Below, piece after piece: positions 1 through 7,386 of a DNA stretch of 55,283 bases. The notes beneath the pieces were generated by a model, which was given only the letters and a program-made list of their open reading frames with translations, had not been told where the DNA came from and did no database searches. How positions within the stretch are numbered: position 1 is the stretch's first letter; every line of letters starts with the position of its first letter. The translations under genes and the position numbers were made by a program. Origin of the DNA: Candidatus Sulfopaludibacter sp. SbA3 (lineage in GTDB: Bacteria > Acidobacteriota > Terriglobia > Bryobacterales > Bryobacteraceae); NCBI GenBank assembly GCA_945893365.1, contig CAMDED010000034.1, positions 1-55,283 of the forward strand, read 5' to 3'.

Positions 1-57
1 GAGTTGGTGCAGCAGAGCGGCTTTTTGGGCTTCCAACTGAGGCAAAGAGTCGTTCAT
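1..57 (-). CDS. 5' end of a small coiled-coil protein, partial
   Basis: Only the first 19 codons are in the window. The ATG at 57-55 is preceded on the minus strand by a strong GGAGG about seven bases upstream, so this is a real gene start. The visible residues (MNDSLPQLEAQKAALLHQL) are typical of a short amphipathic or coiled-coil N-terminus. They recall the start of small proteins such as DUF6788 that often accompany transposons in acidobacteria. That family assignment is a guess from 19 residues; the rest of the gene lies outside the window. Confidence 0.55.
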   Translation of the reverse strand, partial: MNDSLPQLEAQKAALLHQL

Positions 58-72
58 GGTGGGGCCTCCTCT

Positions 73-94
73 CTTAGCGTATAACAACGCTAAG
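73..94 (-). promoter_or_regulatory. Palindrome upstream of the edge gene
   Basis: CTTAGCG (73-79) and CGCTAAG (88-94) form a perfect 7-bp inverted repeat around an 8-base AT-rich spacer. Its inner edge lies 15 bases upstream of the edge gene's start codon, and the spacer read on the minus strand contains a TTATAC box like a -10 element. This would fit an operator overlapping a promoter. No binding protein can be named. Confidence 0.4.
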
Positions 95-378
95 CTTTAC
101 GCCACAAAAAAGAAACCTACCGCCATCGCACTTTGATGTCGCACACCCACAAAACAGGCGTTCGCCGAAGGCGGATATGAGCCGAACACCTCGCCTTTCA
201 CCGATCGGGCGGAACAACATTTAACCACGACGGTACTGGCGTTTCTCCAGGGATGGTCCCGCTAATTTCGGCAACAATCGACTTGACGTACCTTCACCCC
301 GCTCCCTTCGCGAATACCTTGACCAGCCGAGCCATTTGTGCCTGGCTCGTCCGGTCATCTTCCCGATAAGGCTACAAC
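95..378. other. Intergenic stretch, no gene seen
   Basis: Between the divergent edge gene and pdxR I see only short overlapping reading frames without ribosome sites or recognisable products. No hairpin or repeat stands out. Confidence 0.5.
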
Positions 379-413
379 TTGCGCTCCCGCCATCCAATAT
401 GGCATTATTTGGA
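379..413 (+). promoter_or_regulatory. Candidate pdxR promoter and operator
   Basis: A TTGCGC box (379-384) and a CATTAT box (403-408) are 18 bases apart and end nine bases before the pdxR ATG at 418. TCCAA (393-397) and TTGGA (409-413) form an inverted repeat across the -10 region. There is no Shine-Dalgarno sequence, so the transcript may be nearly leaderless. MocR-type regulators commonly control themselves through such sites, but the assignment here is inference. Confidence 0.35.
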
Positions 414-417
414 CTGC

Positions 418-1893
418 ATGATCTCAAAGCTCGACTTGGATGCGGAATCGCCGGTGCCCCTTTACCGGCAGCTCTACGATCATTTTCGCGCCTCCATCGA
501 ATCGGGAAAGCTGGAGAATGGCTCCCGCTTGCCCGCCACCCGGGAATTGGCTGGTCATCTTGGCCTGAATCGCACGACGGTCGCCGCCGCGTACGAATTG
601 CTCGAAAACGAGGGATTCCTGACGGGACAAGTGGGCCGGGGAAGCTTTGTCCGATCCTCCCGCGCGCCGCAATCGAACGAAATCGACTGGAACGCGCTCC
701 TTGGCCCTTCGCAGTCGCGCACTCCAGCGCCTGTAAGCTGGAACCCCGCCACGATCAGCTTCGCCACGTCCCGCCCTTCCGAGGACCTGTTCCCGCTTGA
801 GGCGTTCCGGCTGACCTGCCGTGAAGTCCTGAACGGGAAGCAGCTCCCCGCCGTTCTACAGCTTGGATCGCCCGGAGGTTACGAGCCGCTGCGCCGCTAT
901 CTCCTCAGCCGCGCCGCGGAGCAAGGCCTCTGCCAGGCGGGCGGAGAATTGATTGTCACGAGCGGGTGCCAGCAAGCCTTCGACCTGATCGCTCGAGCGC
1001 TCCTGAGGCCTGGCGACAAGGTCGCGGTTGAAGATCCGGTTTACCCGGGCCTGAAGAATTTGTTTCTCAGCGCCGGCGTCGAGTTGCTCGGCATCCCCGT
1101 TGGCGCGGACGGCATGGACACGGAGCAGCTCGAGCGCGTGCTGGTGAAGAACCGGCCAAAGCTCATCGTGGTTACGCCGAATTTTCAGAATCCAACCGGC
1201 GCGACAATGCCGCTTGCCGCCCGGCGTGCGACTCTGCGCCTGGCGCGCGAGCATGGCGCGGTCCTGGTGGAAAGCGACATTTACGGGGAGCTTACGTATT
1301 CGGGCGAGGCCATTCCTTCCATCCGCCAGCTCGATGAAACCGGCGGCACGATCCTGCTGCGAAGCTTCTCGAAGGTCGCGTTTCCGGGACTTCGGGTAGG
1401 GTGGGTCATGGGCCCGCGGCCCCTGGTTTCGAGGTGTTGCGAGATCAAGCAGATCACGGATCTGCACACGGACCAGCTCTCTCAAGCGGTGTTGCTCCGT
1501 TTTGCGGAGAGCGGCCGCCTGGACGCGCACCGGAAGGCGATCGTGTCGGCGGGCGCCGAACGGCTTTCCGCGACCCTTTCCGGATGCCGCGAATTTCTGC
1601 CGCCGGGCACGCGCTTCACCCGTCCCACGGGCGGAATGAACGTGTGGGTGCGCCTTCCCGAGCCGCTCGACGCCGGCGACCTGCTTCCGCGCGCGCAGCG
1701 TGAGAATGTCAACTACCTGCCGGGACGTTATTTCACGGTGTCGAGGCATGAGCCCGGCGGAATGCGCTTGAGTTTCGCGGGTCTGACGCCGGCCCGCATT
1801 CGCGAAGGCATCCGTACGCTTGGCGGCGTCTTTTCGAGCGAGTTGGAGAGCGCACGGTCGCGCGGCATGGAACCCGCGCTGGCCATGGTCTGA
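418..1893 (+). CDS. pdxR: MocR/PdxR-type transcription factor (GntR plus aminotransferase domain)
   Basis: The product has 491 aa. Residues about 10-75 are a GntR-type winged helix (LYRQLYDHF, SRLPATRELA, NRTTVAAAYELLENEGFL). The rest is a fold-type I aminotransferase domain with TPNFQNPTG and the PLP-lysine context SFSKVAFPGLRVGW. MocR proteins use this domain to sense PLP rather than for catalysis. Its position just upstream of pdxS and pdxT on the same strand supports PdxR, the activator of PLP synthase genes that responds to PLP level. The frame is open back to an ATG at 379, but the ATG at 418 places the helix-turn-helix at the usual distance from the N-terminus. There is no clear ribosome site at either start. 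Confidence 0.88.
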   Translation: MISKLDLDAESPVPLYRQLYDHFRASIESGKLENGSRLPATRELAGHLGLNRTTVAAAYELLENEGFLTGQVGRGSFVRSSRAPQSNEIDWNALLGPSQSRTPAPVSWNPATISFATSRPSEDLFPLEAFRLTCREVLNGKQLPAVLQLGSPGGYEPLRRYLLSRAAEQGLCQAGGELIVTSGCQQAFDLIARALLRPGDKVAVEDPVYPGLKNLFLSAGVELLGIPVGADGMDTEQLERVLVKNRPKLIVVTPNFQNPTGATMPLAARRATLRLAREHGAVLVESDIYGELTYSGEAIPSIRQLDETGGTILLRSFSKVAFPGLRVGWVMGPRPLVSRCCEIKQITDLHTDQLSQAVLLRFAESGRLDAHRKAIVSAGAERLSATLSGCREFLPPGTRFTRPTGGMNVWVRLPEPLDAGDLLPRAQRENVNYLPGRYFTVSRHEPGGMRLSFAGLTPARIREGIRTLGGVFSSELESARSRGMEPALAMV

Positions 1894-1934
1894 TTTGGAA
1901 GAGTTCCGATTTCGAGTAAGGAGCGGGAGGATAC

Positions 1935-2819
1935 ATGTTTCTGGACGAGGAGTTTCGACTTAAAGTCGGCCTGGCGGAAATGCTGAAGGGCGGCGTCATC
2001 ATGGACGTCACCAACGCCGAACAGGCCGCAATAGCGGAGAAGGCCGGCGCGGCGGCCGTGATGGCGCTTGAGCGCGTGCCATCCGATATCCGCAAGGACG
2101 GCGGGGTGGCGCGCATGGCGCCGATTGCGAAGATCCGCGAGATCATGCGGACGGTGAGCATTCCGGTCATGGCGAAGGCGCGCATAGGACACTTCACGGA
2201 AGCTCGCATCCTTGAAGCGCTCGGCGTCGATTACATTGATGAAAGCGAAGTGTTGACGCCGGCTGACGAGGAGCATCATATCGATAAGCGTCCTTACAAG
2301 GTTCCCTTTGTATGCGGCGCGCGCAACCTGGGCGAAGCGCTGCGGCGAATCGGCGAAGGCGCGGCCATGATCCGCACCAAGGGCGAAGCTGGCAGCGGCA
2401 ACATCGTCGAAGCCGTCAGGCACATGCGCACCATTCAGAAAGAGATGAAGCAACTGACGGTGCTCGGCAAGGAGGAGCTGATGGCGGAAGCCAAGAAGCA
2501 TCAGGCGCCCTTCGAGCTGATTCAGTGGGTGGCCGAGCACGGGAAGCTCCCGGTACCGAACTTTTCGGCTGGCGGGATCGCGACGCCGGCCGACGCGGCG
2601 CTCGTGATGCAGTTGGGGGCCGAGAGCGTTTTCGTGGGCTCCGGGATTTTCAAGAGCGACGATCCCGAGGCTCGCGCGCGCGCCATCGTCAAAGCGGCCA
2701 CTTATTTCAACGATCCGGCCAAGCTGCTCGAAGCGAGCGAGGATCTCGGCATCGGAATGCACGGGCTAGACATCTCAAAGCTTGCCGAATCCGAGTTGAT
2801 GCAGACACGGGGATGGTAG
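1935..2819 (+). CDS. pdxS: Pyridoxal 5'-phosphate synthase, lyase subunit PdxS
   Basis: The 294-aa product matches the normal PdxS length. This subunit forms the (beta/alpha)8 dodecamer that makes PLP from ribose 5-phosphate, glyceraldehyde 3-phosphate and ammonia. Asp24 ([11 protein letters not shown]), Lys81 ([10 protein letters not shown]) and Lys149 ([12 protein letters not shown]) are the family's Schiff-base and catalytic residues and all are present. A GGAGCGGGAGG stretch precedes the ATG. The stop codon overlaps the start of pdxT, as expected for partners that form one complex. Assignment is essentially certain from these motifs. Confidence 0.97.
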   Translation: MFLDEEFRLKVGLAEMLKGGVIMDVTNAEQAAIAEKAGAAAVMALERVPSDIRKDGGVARMAPIAKIREIMRTVSIPVMAKARIGHFTEARILEALGVDYIDESEVLTPADEEHHIDKRPYKVPFVCGARNLGEALRRIGEGAAMIRTKGEAGSGNIVEAVRHMRTIQKEMKQLTVLGKEELMAEAKKHQAPFELIQWVAEHGKLPVPNFSAGGIATPADAALVMQLGAESVFVGSGIFKSDDPEARARAIVKAATYFNDPAKLLEASEDLGIGMHGLDISKLAESELMQTRGW

Positions 2820-3415
2820 CGCCGCCGTCATCGCCGAAGCGCGTGGGCGTGCTCGCTCTGCAGGGCGATTTCGAGGCTCACCGGAAGGCGCTTGCCGCGT
2901 CCGGCGCCGAAGTGGTGGAAGTGCGAACGGCCGCGGAGCTTCATGGCATCGACGGCCTCGTCATTCCGGGCGGCGAGAGCACCACCATGCTCAAGCTTCT
3001 GGATGCGGAGAACCTGACGGGCGCGCTTGCGGAGTTCGGCCGCGGCCGCCCGATTTTCGGAACCTGCGCCGGGGCCATCCTTCTGGCAAAAGGAGTGACG
3101 CGCCCCGCGCAAGCGAGCCTGGCGTTGATGGATATCGATGTAGAGCGCAACGCCTACGGGCGGCAGGTGGACAGCCGGGTAACGCACATCTCGACGGAGC
3201 CTGAATTCGGGGAGCGCACGCGCCCGCCGGCGGATCTGGAAGCGGTCTTTATCCGCGCGCCGATCATCCGCCGGGTTGGCCCAGGCGCGCGCGTTCTCGC
3301 GTGGTATCAGGGCGACCCGGTGCTTGTCGAGCAGGGAAAACATCTGGTCGCGACCTTTCACCCGGAGCTGACGCCGGACTTGCGAGTACACGAGCTGTTC
3401 ATGAGCAAACTGTGA
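2813..3415 (+). CDS. pdxT: PLP synthase glutaminase subunit PdxT
   Basis: The 200-aa product is a class I glutamine amidotransferase that feeds ammonia to PdxS. The triad is visible: Cys85 in [10 protein letters not shown], His183 and Glu185 in TFHPELTPD. The PdxT signature PGGESTT lies at about 52-58. The ATG at 2813 overlaps the last codons of pdxS by seven bases, giving translational coupling. The 3' part from about 3168 onward was copied, together with the genes downstream, to 6263 and following; this copy is the intact one. Confidence 0.96.
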   Translation: MVAPPSSPKRVGVLALQGDFEAHRKALAASGAEVVEVRTAAELHGIDGLVIPGGESTTMLKLLDAENLTGALAEFGRGRPIFGTCAGAILLAKGVTRPAQASLALMDIDVERNAYGRQVDSRVTHISTEPEFGERTRPPADLEAVFIRAPIIRRVGPGARVLAWYQGDPVLVEQGKHLVATFHPELTPDLRVHELFMSKL

Positions 3416-3822
3416 AACCCGTGCAAGTCGTCTTCGTATGTTTCGGAAACGCGTGCCGCAGCCAGATGGCCGAGGGTTTCGCGCGCACCTACGGCCAGGA
3501 CGTGATGGTCGCGCGAAGCGCGGGCCTGATGCCGACAGTCATGGTTCCCAGGGAGACCGCCAGGGCCATGGACGAGAAAGGCATCGACATCTCCGGCCAC
3601 TTCCCTAAGGGGCTGGACGATATCCTGCCGGACCAGATGGAGTTGGCGATCAACATGAGCGGATTTCCCCTGCCGGGCGTGCCGAGGAGCATAGTGCGGA
3701 TCTGGAGCGTCGAAGACCCCATGGGCAAAAAAGAAAAGGTTTTCAACCGGGTGCGGGACGAAATTGAAGGTCTCGTGAAGAACCTGATTCTGGAGTTGCG
3801 AAGGGCGCGCGCCGGTTCGTAG
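3412..3822 (+). CDS. Low-molecular-weight tyrosine phosphatase / arsenate reductase-like protein
   Basis: The 136-aa product starts at a GTG that overlaps the pdxT stop (GTGA), so it is translated with the B6 genes. The P-loop is C10-FGNAC-R16 (CX5R) after a short beta strand, and the acid sits in VEDPMG (Asp102), the layout of LMW-PTP and thioredoxin-type ArsC. The catalytic elements are intact. Whether it is a phosphatase or an arsenate reductase cannot be told: extra thiols expected for thioredoxin-coupled ArsC, beyond Cys10 and Cys15, are not evident. A decayed copy lacking this P-loop lies at 6498-6814. Confidence 0.8.
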   Translation: MKPVQVVFVCFGNACRSQMAEGFARTYGQDVMVARSAGLMPTVMVPRETARAMDEKGIDISGHFPKGLDDILPDQMELAINMSGFPLPGVPRSIVRIWSVEDPMGKKEKVFNRVRDEIEGLVKNLILELRRARAGS

Positions 3823-3868
3823 GCGGCAACGCAGCCATCTCCGCCGGCAGGTTCGCACCGCGGTCAAA

Positions 3869-4180
3869 TCACTGGAGAACGCGGCGGTAGTCCTTGGCAG
3901 CGTGGAAGACGCGTTCAATCACCACTCCCTTTTTAAGAGGGCGATATGCGATAAGGTATCGCTCGAAACCGGCGACCCGCCACAAACGGACACCCGCGAA
4001 CTTTCCCTGACGGACCTTTCCCGGCCAGCCCATCTCCGGCGTTTCGGAAAGCTCGATGAAGGTTTTCCGCGCAGCTTTCGTGAAGCGGCGCGCAACTTCC
4101 AGGCCGGCATTCTCCGCGATGTACACAAAATGTCCAGTGAGGTCGCGTTTCGCGGCCTCTCGCCTGAGAACCTGCGCCAT
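3869..4180 (-). CDS. RelE/ParE-family toxin
   Basis: The 103-aa product has the compact ParE layout: an N-terminal alpha hairpin (LTGHFVYIAENAG...ARRFTKAARKTF), a glycine-containing turn (PEMGWPGKV) and a beta sheet ending RYLIAYRPLKKGVVIERVFHAAKDYRRVL. ParE toxins target gyrase, while RelE relatives cleave mRNA on the ribosome; the sequence alone does not decide which. It begins seven bases after the antitoxin gene on the same strand, the usual antitoxin-first order. A second, broken copy of this gene lies at about 6850-7040. Confidence 0.85.
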   Translation of the reverse strand: MAQVLRREAAKRDLTGHFVYIAENAGLEVARRFTKAARKTFIELSETPEMGWPGKVRQGKFAGVRLWRVAGFERYLIAYRPLKKGVVIERVFHAAKDYRRVLQ

Positions 4181-4187
4181 CGGAAGA

Positions 4188-4499
4188 TCAGGACGTTCTT
4201 CTGGATTTCAATATGGCGAGCCCTTCTCGCTCGATGTCATCCCAGTCTTGGGTCGTCATCTCAGTCGGCTCGCCGCTCTGCGCGGCTTCCTCGAGAAGCA
4301 TTTCCAAACGAGCGTCGAAGCGGTCATCAGTGAGGAGAGGTTCACCAGCATTGACTCCCCGAAGCGCGGCGCGGTCCTCTTCGCGTTCCTTGAAAAGTTC
4401 CATCGCGGCATTGAGGATGTCGTCGGCCGAGCGGTACTCGCCTGCCTCAAGTTTCTCCTTCAACAAACGGTCGAACTCGGGGGCAAGGGTCACGTTCAT
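4188..4499 (-). CDS. ParD-like antitoxin
   Basis: The 103-aa product begins MNVTLAPEFDRLLKEKLEAG and continues YRSADDILNAAMELFKEREE, the ribbon-helix-helix pattern of ParD and CopG antitoxins. The remaining acidic C-terminus would wrap the ParE-like toxin encoded just downstream. It probably represses its own promoter at 4524-4552. A near-identical paralogue at 7045-7326 lacks an internal block of about ten residues that is present here. Confidence 0.85.
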   Translation of the reverse strand: MNVTLAPEFDRLLKEKLEAGEYRSADDILNAAMELFKEREEDRAALRGVNAGEPLLTDDRFDARLEMLLEEAAQSGEPTEMTTQDWDDIEREGLAILKSRRTS

Positions 4500-4523
4500 T
4501 TGGATGAGACCTCCACTGATATG

Positions 4524-4552
4524 ATTCTACGCTTCCTCGCGGCGACTGTCAT
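4524..4552 (-). promoter_or_regulatory. Promoter of the toxin-antitoxin pair
   Basis: Read on the minus strand, ATGACA (4552-4547) and TAGAAT (4529-4524) are separated by exactly 17 bases, followed by an AGG ribosome site before the antitoxin ATG at 4499. The same two boxes and spacing are kept in the paralogous copy at 7358-7386, which supports function. Confidence 0.65.
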
Positions 4553-4763
4553 TGACCTAAATACCGCCGCAAGTCCGCGCTGCTCGACCGGATGTGCGCC
4601 CTCATGGCGGCGCGGGCCTTCTCACGGTCTCCCGCCCGCAAGGCCCCAAGAATCTTCTTGTGGTCCTTTATCGACCTGTCCGCGCGCGCCGAAACCGTCT
4701 TCGCAATCCAGGCTTGCATCGAACCGCGAATCGTCCCCAAAAGGCTCACGAGGATCGGATTCC
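4549..4763 (-). pseudogene. 3' fragment of a FadR-type gntR gene (copy A)
   Basis: This stretch encodes about 71 residues (NPILVSLLGTIRGSMQ to the stop) nearly identical to the C-terminus of the intact GntR regulator at 7383-8156. Homology stops abruptly near 4763 and the DNA-binding half is absent. A reading frame runs on to 4848 through unrelated sequence, but no full FCD domain could form. It is a relic left by the segmental duplication. Confidence 0.85.
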
Positions 4764-4812
4764 CTTCAAAACCTACCGTCTTTCGAGACACAGCCGGGGC
4801 CAATGCCATCCG

Positions 4813-4828
4813 CCTCCTCATGAGGAGG
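4813..4828. repeat. Perfect 16-bp palindrome
   Basis: CCTCCTCATGAGGAGG is a perfect palindrome about 16 bases past the 3' end of the HEPN-like gene, in the unexplained spacer beside the gntR fragment. It has no T-run after it, so it is not a standard terminator. Confidence 0.5.
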
Positions 4829-4844
4829 AAGTCGCTACTCCCGT

Positions 4845-5603
4845 TCACAAGATGACGGATGCTAATGCGCGTCCCTCTCTAATCAACCGTTCAACGTCTT
4901 CGAATCGAACAGGTTCCTTGGGATGGGCGCAATTATTCGCGACGTCAAATAAGCTGCGAAGCTGTGATTTCTGAACCTGCGTAACGACAGTCTCCTTCAC
5001 GAGGGTGTTGAGTAGGTCGGCTACGTCGGCTACCTTTTTGGTCGACGGATTCTTCGCGACCGTGAGGGCTCGATCATCCGCGACCGTCCATAGATGGCGT
5101 TCAAGGGCTACTCTCCCAATGACGCCGCTCGCGCGGATCATGACTTCATCTTTTCGATTTTCCTTTAGAAGGTTCTCAGCAGTGTCGAACTCGCTCTCAG
5201 CGACTGACAAGCTCAGCCGTGTCACTATTGGAAGCTCACGGGAAAGAAGCTCGTCTTCCGAAGCGCGCACAAGACTCCGCGCCTTCCGAAACCCTTCGTT
5301 GAATTGCTCATGCGTCATTCCGATGCTTCGATGACTTCTAGCAGACAAGACCGGTTCGAGATTGAAATAAGTGTAATAGGCGTCACTTGAGCGGTAACAT
5401 TCCTCAAATTCCCTCAGGCTTGACAACCCATTTCGAGCAAGAAGTTCTCGGCATCCTCGATACCATTGCTGACCTTTGTCGCTCAGGTCGCCATCTGAGG
5501 AATTGTCGTCGCAATAGTACCGCTCAACCAGCGGAACAAGTTCGTCGGCGAATGTTTCAAGCTGGCGAATGCGTTGCTGAACTTGAATGAGGCGAGAGCT
5601 CAT
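4845..5603 (-). CDS. HEPN-like domain protein of unknown function
   Basis: The 252-aa product is not recognised over residues 1-145. Residues about 150-252 resemble the HEPN-like module of DUF4145-type proteins: MIRASGVIGRVALERHL, a helical middle, then LFDVANNCAHPKEPVRFEDVERLI. In catalytic HEPN RNases the last segment carries R-N-x(n)-H; here an Asn (ANNCAH, 222-227) replaces the Arg, so RNase activity is doubtful. The gene is lower in GC than its neighbours and sits between two copies of a duplicated block, which suggests lateral arrival. An in-frame ATG at 5639 is an alternative start; neither has a strong ribosome site. Confidence 0.6.
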   Translation of the reverse strand: MSSRLIQVQQRIRQLETFADELVPLVERYYCDDNSSDGDLSDKGQQWYRGCRELLARNGLSSLREFEECYRSSDAYYTYFNLEPVLSARSHRSIGMTHEQFNEGFRKARSLVRASEDELLSRELPIVTRLSLSVAESEFDTAENLLKENRKDEVMIRASGVIGRVALERHLWTVADDRALTVAKNPSTKKVADVADLLNTLVKETVVTQVQKSQLRSLFDVANNCAHPKEPVRFEDVERLIREGRALASVIL

Positions 5604-5656
5604 AACTGCAATTCTAGCAGCTCCATGGGCATTACACACCGCCAGCCGCCTGCACT

Positions 5657-5879
5657 AAATGCCGCCTCAAATCCCGAGTTGCTCGACCGGATGTGCGCCT
5701 TCATCGCGGCGGGGCCTTCTCGCGGTTCCCTGCCCGCGACGCCGCGAGGATCTTTTGTGGTTTCTTATCGATCTGTCCACGCGCGCGCCGAAAGCGTCTT
5801 CGCAATCCGGCTTGCATCGAACGGGCCATGGCCAGATGGAACTGCAAGTCGACTTCGAAATAGCACTCAGGTTCAGCGA
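5657..5879 (-). pseudogene. Third gntR 3' fragment (copy C)
   Basis: The sequence again matches the C-terminal coding part of the GntR gene at 7383-8156, but is more diverged. A deletion of roughly 60 bp joins the segment ending in the codons for the GSMQ region to the EADLQFHLAIA region upstream. No intact reading frame remains. It lies just beyond the HEPN-like gene, so the foreign gene is bracketed by fragments A and C. Confidence 0.8.
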
Positions 5880-6016
5880 GATTTGATCGGGAGTTGCTTG
5901 AAGATCTGGCGATGATATTTGAGGAACTCGTCTGAAATCGTCAAACCCTGTCGTTGCCTGCGGTTTAGAGCAAGCGAGATGAAGTCTAGAAACAGTGAGA
6001 TAATTTAAACAAACAC

Positions 6017-6238
6017 ATGAAAACTGAAACACTCAATTCGATACTTTTGGTTATATGTACGATACTCCTTCTCTACGTAGCATTTTACATCCCTATTACT
6101 CATAAAGCCAAACTCAAGAACTGTTTTGAGGTGGCCGTCACTCTTGAAAAGGCTAGGCACCATCCTGATGCTCTAACTGTAACAAATCAAGATATATCAG
6201 GTTTTCAAAAAAATATCACTGCTTGTATGGCAGATTAG
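6017..6238 (+). CDS. Small single-pass membrane protein
   Basis: The 73-aa product has one hydrophobic helix near the N-terminus (SILLVICTILLLYVAFYIPI, about 8-27), then a short polar domain with two Cys (NCFEVAV, ITACMAD). The gene and its upstream DNA are strikingly AT-rich compared with everything around them, and Ile, Asn and Lys codons ending in A or T are frequent, pointing to recent transfer. I do not recognise the family. There is no strong ribosome site, so translation is not certain. Confidence 0.5.
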   Translation: MKTETLNSILLVICTILLLYVAFYIPITHKAKLKNCFEVAVTLEKARHHPDALTVTNQDISGFQKNITACMAD

Positions 6239-6262
6239 ATACATGAACTAGGGAGAAACACG

Positions 6263-6497
6263 GTGGACAGCCGGGTAACACGCATCTCGACGGAGAGCGA
6301 ACTCGGGGATCGCACGCGTCCGCCGACGGATCTGGAAGCGGTGTTCATCCGCGCTCCGATCCTCCTCGCGTCGGCCCAGGCGCGCGCGTTCTTGCGTGGT
6401 GTCAGGGCGACCCGGTGCCCGTCGACCAGGGAAACACCTTGTTGCGACCTTTCACCCGGAGGTAACGCCGAACTTGCGAGTGCACGAGCTCTTCATG
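6263..6497 (+). pseudogene. Decayed copy of the pdxT 3' end
   Basis: From 6263 the DNA follows 3168-3402 of intact pdxT ([41 protein letters not shown]), but small indels split it between frames near 6360 and 6440. The glutaminase Cys and the N-terminal half are missing. It cannot encode a working subunit and marks the left edge of duplicated block B. Confidence 0.85.
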
Positions 6498-6814
6498 GTG
6501 GCGCGAAGCGCCGGTCTGATGCCGACGATCATGGTTCCCCACGAAACCGCCAAGGCCATGACTGAGAAAGGCATCAAGATCTCCGGCGATTTTCCCAGGG
6601 GCTGAAGGGTGTCCTGCTGGACCAGATGGAGTTGGCGATCAACATGAGCGGATTTCCGCTGCCGGGCGTGCCGAGGAGCATCGTGCGGATCTGGAGCGTC
6701 GAAGACCCGATGGGTAAAAAGGAAAAGGTTTTCAACCGGGTGCGGGACGAAATTGAAGGTCTCGTGAAGAACCTGATTCTGGAGTTGCGAAGGGCGCGCG
6801 CCGCTCGTAGGCGC
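6498..6814 (+). pseudogene. Decayed phosphatase/arsenate-reductase copy without P-loop
   Basis: The DNA matches 3507-3820 of the intact gene. The first roughly 32 codons, including the whole CX5R loop, are missing: sequence jumps from the pdxT-like HELFM directly to VARSAGLMPT. A further frame break with a stop follows at about 6603 (DFPRG). The second half, from MELAINMSGF onward, is almost unchanged. The protein would lack its active site. Confidence 0.85.
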
Positions 6815-6849
6815 GGGCCGGCAACCCTTGCCCATCAGACTCGCCACCA

Positions 6850-7040
6850 GCCACCACTCCCGCTAACCCCACAAACGGACACCGGCTAACGTGCCCTGAC
6901 GGACCTTTCCTGGCTAATTCCCTCTCCGGCGTTTCGGAAGCTCGATGATGGTTTCGGGCTGCGTAAGTGAATCGGCCCTCATCTGTCAGGCCCGCGATCG
7001 CCGCGATGTACACCAAATGTCCAATGAGGTCGCGCTTCGC
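6850..7040 (-). pseudogene. Remnant of the ParE-like toxin gene
   Basis: Short blocks match 3938-4170 of the intact toxin gene (the DNA for PGKVRQGKF-like, SETPE and HFVYIA-like segments), separated by deletions and frame changes. No toxin reading frame survives. The adjacent antitoxin copy at 7045 is therefore an orphan. Confidence 0.75.
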
Positions 7041-7044
7041 GGCC

Positions 7045-7326
7045 TCAGACGGTTCTTCCGGATTTCAAAATGGCGATCCCTCTTTGCTCCATCTCATCCC
7101 AGTCTCGACTCGTCATCTCAGTCGGCTCGCCGCTCTGTGCGGCTTCCTCGAGAAGCATTTCCAAACGCTCACCGGCATTGACTCCCCGAAGCGCGGCGCG
7201 GTCCTCTTCGCGTTCCTTGAATAGTCCCATCGCGGCATTGAGGATGTCGTCGGCCGAGCGGTACTCGCCTGCCTCAAGTTTCTCCTTCAACAAACGGTCG
7301 AACTCGGGGGTAAGGGTCACGTTCAT
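7045..7326 (-). CDS. Orphan ParD-like antitoxin with internal deletion
   Basis: The 93-aa product is almost identical to the antitoxin at 4188-4499 over the ribbon-helix-helix region (MNVTLTPEFDRLLKEKLEAG and following), but lacks the block EPLLTDDRFDAR between GVNAGE and LEMLLEE. The missing block lies in the part expected to contact the toxin, and the toxin gene beside it is broken. The DNA-binding half and the promoter are kept, so it could still repress both copies or protect against the intact toxin. In-frame sequence extends upstream to 7386, but the ATG at 7326 aligns with the paralogue and follows a GGAGG. Confidence 0.7.
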   Translation of the reverse strand: MNVTLTPEFDRLLKEKLEAGEYRSADDILNAAMGLFKEREEDRAALRGVNAGERLEMLLEEAAQSGEPTEMTSRDWDEMEQRGIAILKSGRTV

Positions 7327-7357
7327 TTTGGATGGGACCTCCGTTGGTTCCGATATG

Positions 7358-7386
7358 ATTCTACGCTTCCTGGCGGCGACTGTCAT
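7358..7386 (-). promoter_or_regulatory. Promoter of the orphan antitoxin
   Basis: ATGACA (7386-7381) and TAGAAT (7363-7358) on the minus strand, 17 bases apart, are identical to the copy-A promoter. The -35 box overlaps the gntR stop codon at 7383-7385. Confidence 0.6.

Noticed and set aside
379-417. Upstream ATG extending pdxR by 13 residues
   Set aside because: The added residues (RSRHPIWHYLDC) do not belong to the winged-helix domain and there is no ribosome site; the ATG at 418 fits the family.
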